A stretch of 64,000 bases of DNA from Bacillota bacterium (lineage in GTDB: Bacteria > Bacillota_I > Bacilli_A > Erysipelotrichales > Erysipelotrichaceae). Made by a program: the position numbers and the translations under genes. The stretch is from positions 62,001-126,000 of the forward strand of contig JAEWFD010000020.1 of assembly GCA_023388995.1 (NCBI GenBank), given 5' to 3'. Position 1 is the first letter of the stretch. Each line of letters opens with the position of its first letter. Shown here piece by piece: positions 61,480 to 64,000 of the stretch. Under the pieces are notes generated by a model. It made no database searches. It worked only from the letters and a program-made list of their open reading frames with translations, and was not told where the DNA came from.

Positions 61480-61863
61480 ATGGATGTACGAGAATTAGGA
61501 CCTTTGACACTGGCTTATCTGGGAGATGCCCTGATGAGTGTGAAGGTACGGGAATATTTAATTGCCCAAGGCATCACAAAACCGCAGGAACTGCAACGGC
61601 ATAGCGTGCGCTATGTCAGTGCCAAAGCCCAGGCGAGCTATATCTCGCAATTGCTGGAGGAAGGATGGTTTCGCAGCGAAGAAGAAGTACTGTATAAGCG
61701 AGGCAGGAATGCAAAGAGCTTGACTGTTCCTAAAAATACGGATGTTGTGACTTATAAAATGGCTACCGGTTTAGAAGCGCTGTGGGGGTATTTGTATCTT
61801 GCAAACAAGCAGGAACGGTTAGATGAGTTATGGGCAAAGATTCAAGAAATGGGAGAGCAATAA
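61480..61863 (+). CDS. mrnC: Mini-ribonuclease III
   Basis: 127 residues. An RNase III catalytic domain without a dsRNA-binding domain: L-A-Y-L-G-D-A-L and the C-terminal Y-K-M-A-T-G-L-E-A-L-W-G-Y-L. It trims 23S rRNA precursor ends in Bacillota. It ends in TAATG, overlapping rlmB. Confidence 0.96.
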   Translation: MDVRELGPLTLAYLGDALMSVKVREYLIAQGITKPQELQRHSVRYVSAKAQASYISQLLEEGWFRSEEEVLYKRGRNAKSLTVPKNTDVVTYKMATGLEALWGYLYLANKQERLDELWAKIQEMGEQ

Positions 61864-62585
61864 TGGCTGAATATATTTATGGCAGAAATACGGTTTTAGA
61901 AAAACTTAAGTCAGGGCAGGAAATGGAGCAGCTGATACTGCAAAAAGGAACCAATACCAGTCAATTTGAAGCATTGGCTAAAGATAAGAACATTGCTGTT
62001 CGCATTGCTGAACGCAATGTTTTGGATAAATTGGTGCAAGGAAATCACCAAGGGGTGATCGGTGTTGTAAAAGAATATCGCTATTATGATGTAGCAGAAA
62101 TTGTAAATGCCATTCCGGCAGGAAAGCTGCCGCTGCTTGTTATGCTGGATGGGCTTGAAGACCCGCATAATTTGGGAGCGGTACTTAGAACCTGTGATGC
62201 ACTGCAGGTGGATGGAGTAATTATCGGCAAACATCGCAGCGTTGGATTGACAGGTACTGTTGCCAAAGTATCTACCGGTGCGATTGAGCATATCAAAGTG
62301 GCCCAGGTGACCAACTTGCGGAAAACACTGGACGAATTAAAAGAAAAGGGGTATTGGGTTGTTGGGGCAGACCATCACAATGCTTCTGATTACCGCTCAC
62401 TGGCGTATGATACACCAATCGTGCTTGTTGTCGGCAGTGAGGGAAAAGGCATTTCGCGTATTGTTCTGGATGCCTGTGATTTTAAGGTTTCACTGCCAAT
62501 GCGGGGGCATGTAACGTCGTTGAATGCATCAGTGGCTGCGGCCATCTTGCTGTATCAAATCGACAGCAAACGGAATCCATTGTAA
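61863..62585 (+). CDS. rlmB: 23S rRNA 2'-O-ribose methyltransferase RlmB (TrmH/SpoU family)
   Basis: 240 residues. N-terminal substrate domain I-Y-G-R-N-T-V, then SpoU motifs D-G-L-E-D-P-H-N-L-G-A (motif 1), V-V-G-S-E-G-K-G-I-S (motif 2) and L-N-A-S-V-A-A-A-I-L (motif 3). It methylates a guanosine in 23S rRNA. I chose the ATG at 61863, which overlaps the mrnC stop; an earlier in-frame start lies inside mrnC. Confidence 0.95.
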   Translation: MAEYIYGRNTVLEKLKSGQEMEQLILQKGTNTSQFEALAKDKNIAVRIAERNVLDKLVQGNHQGVIGVVKEYRYYDVAEIVNAIPAGKLPLLVMLDGLEDPHNLGAVLRTCDALQVDGVIIGKHRSVGLTGTVAKVSTGAIEHIKVAQVTNLRKTLDELKEKGYWVVGADHHNASDYRSLAYDTPIVLVVGSEGKGISRIVLDACDFKVSLPMRGHVTSLNASVAAAILLYQIDSKRNPL

Positions 62586-62605
62586 AACTGAATAGGGGGG
62601 ATAAT

Positions 62606-63217
62606 ATGGATCTTACTAATGACTATGAACTACTGTATTTCATTCGCCAGCAAAACCACAACGCTTTTGAATATTTGTTTCGCAAGTATGAGAAAATGCT
62701 GTGGTCAATCATCCACGAACACACAAAGCATTATCGGTATTTGGGCATGGAGCGTGATGATTTCATGCAGCATGCTTCACTATGTTTTTACCAGAGTGTG
62801 CAGCACTATCGGGAGGACAAGTGTGCTTCTTTTTCCACTTTCTTATACTTGTGCATCGAGCGTAAAGTAAAAACATTGCTGCGCGATGCATTCCGTGGCA
62901 GCAATCAGCTGTTTTTAGAAAGCGTATCCATGGATGAAGAAATTCTGAATGCGGAGAATTTGCTGCTGGTGGACACCATTGAGAATACATACCCTGAATA
63001 TTGTCCGCAGTGGACATTCCAGTTAAAAGAGGAAATAGGCAATTTAGAGACGTCGCTGGCAGCAATGAAAGAAATAGAACGCGCGGTATTCTTTAAATGG
63101 CGGGAAGGCTATACGTATAAAGAAATTGCCCGTGCATTGCAAGTAGAAGTGAAATTCATTGATAATACAGTGCAAAAAGCCCGAAGACTTCGGAGTCGGG
63201 CATTAGACTATAAATAA
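62606..63217 (+). CDS. Sigma-70-family sigma factor (SigH-like locus)
   Basis: 203 residues. Region 2 has A-F-E-Y-L-F-R-K-Y-E-K-M-L and F-S-T-F-L-Y-L-C-I-E-R-K-V; region 4 has Y-K-E-I-A-R-A-L-Q-V-E-V-K-F-I-D-N. The position mrnC-rlmB-sigma-rpmG-secE-nusG is that of sigH (spo0H) in Bacillota, although yacP is missing. SigH starts sporulation or competence programmes. AGGGGGG precedes the ATG. The assignment rests on position as much as on sequence. Confidence 0.85.
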   Translation: MDLTNDYELLYFIRQQNHNAFEYLFRKYEKMLWSIIHEHTKHYRYLGMERDDFMQHASLCFYQSVQHYREDKCASFSTFLYLCIERKVKTLLRDAFRGSNQLFLESVSMDEEILNAENLLLVDTIENTYPEYCPQWTFQLKEEIGNLETSLAAMKEIERAVFFKWREGYTYKEIARALQVEVKFIDNTVQKARRLRSRALDYK

Positions 63218-63229
63218 ACAATACAGTAT

Positions 63230-63258
63230 TTGACTATGGGAAAAGATTGTGCTAAAGT
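63230..63258 (+). promoter_or_regulatory. Promoter of rpmG-secE-nusG
   Basis: TTGACT (63230-63235), 17 nt, TAAAGT (63253-63258) with an extended TGC, 29 bp before rpmG. Confidence 0.7.
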
Positions 63259-63287
63259 AATTGGGACGCGAAAGCGAGGTTTTAGTC

Positions 63288-63437
63288 ATGGGCGAAAAAA
63301 TAATTTTGACGTGCACAGTCTGCTTGTCTCGGAATTACTCGACAACAAAGAAAAAAAAGACCAGTACGGAAAGAATGCAGTTGAACAAATATTGCAAGAA
63401 ATGCGATGCACATACACTTCATAAAGAAACGAAGTAG
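63288..63437 (+). CDS. rpmG: 50S ribosomal protein L33
   Basis: 49 residues. T-C-T-V-C (Cys9, Cys12) and Y-C-K-K-C (Cys36, Cys39) form the zinc ribbon of the C+ form of L33; N-Y-S-T-T-K-K-K-K and H-T-L-H-K-E-T-K complete the pattern. AAGCGAGG precedes the ATG. secE follows after 11 bp. Confidence 0.95.
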   Translation: MGEKIILTCTVCLSRNYSTTKKKKTSTERMQLNKYCKKCDAHTLHKETK

Positions 63438-63448
63438 GAGGAAGCAAA

Positions 63449-63625
63449 ATGAAATGGTTTAGTTTAGAAGGAATCAGAACAGAAACAAAAAGAATTCGTT
63501 GGCCAAAGGGAGATGAATTCAAAACCTCAATCTTGGATGTACTAGTATTTTCAATTGCTATGGGCGTGTTTTTTGTAGTCTGCGATTCTGTGGTTGCGGT
63601 ATTCCTGCGCTTTATCGGTGCTTAA
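63449..63625 (+). CDS. secE: Preprotein translocase subunit SecE
   Basis: 58 residues with the SecE signature E-T-K-R-I-R-W-P-K followed by one membrane helix. It clamps SecY in the translocon. AGGAGGAAG precedes the ATG. It is directly upstream of nusG, the conserved order. Confidence 0.95.
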   Translation: MKWFSLEGIRTETKRIRWPKGDEFKTSILDVLVFSIAMGVFFVVCDSVVAVFLRFIGA

Positions 63626-63626
63626 T

Positions 63627-64000
63627 ATGTCAGATACAGGTATCAAAAAAGAATGGTATGTCGTTAATACCTATGCAGGACATGAAAACCGTGTAAAAGA
63701 GAATTTGCAGCGTCGGGTCGAAACGATGGGCTTGACGGAGTATCTGTTTCGCATTATTGTTGCGGAAGAACAAGTCATTGAAGTAAAAAATGGGAAGAAA
63801 GTGGAAAAGACAAGAAACCTATTCCCTGGATATCTGTTTGTGGAAATGATTATGACCGATGATGCATGGTATATTGTCCGTAATACACCGGGAGTAACCG
63901 GGTTTATCGGTTCCAGCGGCGGCGGCGCTAAGCCGTTTCCGGTTTCCGATGACGAAGTGGAAGCATTGCTGCGCAAGATGGGCTTGCATGACAAGAACGT
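63627..64000 (+). CDS. nusG: Transcription termination/antitermination factor NusG (partial, 5' part)
   Basis: The first 124 codons; the gene continues past the window. The NGN domain is visible: W-Y-V-V-N-T-Y-A-G-H-E-N-R-V, then N-L-F-P-G-Y-L-F-V-E-M and T-P-G-V-T-G-F-I-G. It binds RNA polymerase and couples or pauses transcription. It starts 1 bp after the secE stop, implying translational coupling. Confidence 0.96.
   Translation, partial: MSDTGIKKEWYVVNTYAGHENRVKENLQRRVETMGLTEYLFRIIVAEEQVIEVKNGKKVEKTRNLFPGYLFVEMIMTDDAWYIVRNTPGVTGFIGSSGGGAKPFPVSDDEVEALLRKMGLHDKN

Noticed and set aside
63182..63205. CCGA..TCGG hairpin at the 3' end of the sigma-factor gene as a terminator
   Set aside because: It lies inside the coding sequence and has no T-run.

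Overview
The window looks like a chromosomal segment of a low-to-mid GC Bacillota, most like an Erysipelotrichales-type gut commensal. This is inferred from gene content and order, not from a marker tree. Supporting points are a uvrB/uvrA-hprK-lgt-trxB-yvcK-whiA block, HPr kinase with CcpA-type cre sites, a GlgC/GlgD pair, PTS-based sugar uptake, UGA used as stop, and a GerQ-like spore-coat gene next to a sigH-like locus (mrnC-rlmB-sigma-rpmG-secE-nusG). I saw no rRNA, tRNA, CRISPR array, insertion sequence or prophage.

Layout. 1-174 is the 3' end of uvrB. 288-7638 is a beta-glucoside-type island: a PRD regulator facing away from a lactose/cellobiose PTS (EIIB, EIIC, EIIA) and two tandem GH1 6-phospho-glycosidases. 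Rubredoxin and a small membrane protein follow. 8517-17191 is a compact, overlapping operon: uvrA, hprK, an lgt-HAD phosphatase fusion, trxB, yvcK, whiA and a membrane protein with a nuclease-like fold. 17.4-20.6 kb holds a small XRE regulator, two acyltransferase-fold proteins and clpP. 20.8-29.2 kb carries gapA, pgk-tpiA and eno, with lipoprotein, hydrolase and membrane genes in between. 29.2-35.1 kb has a DUF3793-flavodoxin pair, an orphan solute-binding lipoprotein and ung-folC-folT. 35.2-37.4 kb is a patch with a broken secreted-protein gene and gerQ. 37.7-41.4 kb is glycogen synthesis (glgC, glgD, glgA). 41.6-48.4 kb has cysS, a TetR-regulated ABC exporter, a two-part ThrE-type exporter, a ThyX-like protein and a decayed gene. 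48.6-58.4 kb is a LevR-like regulator facing a mannose-family PTS operon with catabolic enzymes. 58.5-60.7 kb is a flavin-linked redox locus, and the window ends in nusG.

The two best candidates for undescribed biology are these. (1) The 51.4-58.4 kb operon combines a mannose-type PTS, a D-2-hydroxyacid dehydrogenase, a KDPG-type aldolase, two mannitol-phosphate-dehydrogenase paralogues and a transaldolase-like aldolase. Both paralogues have lost the His of the family's K-x4-N-x2-H motif. The operon faces a LevR-type regulator that has lost the GAFTGA sigma-54 contact motif and sits opposite a sigma-70-type promoter. (2) Both tandem GH1 enzymes carry Gln instead of Glu at the acid/base position while keeping the nucleophile, the same change that defines plant myrosinases (thioglucosidases). 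The window also contains three decaying genes caught mid-decay and two well-formed cre sites that tie glycolysis and glycogen synthesis to the HPr kinase/CcpA system.
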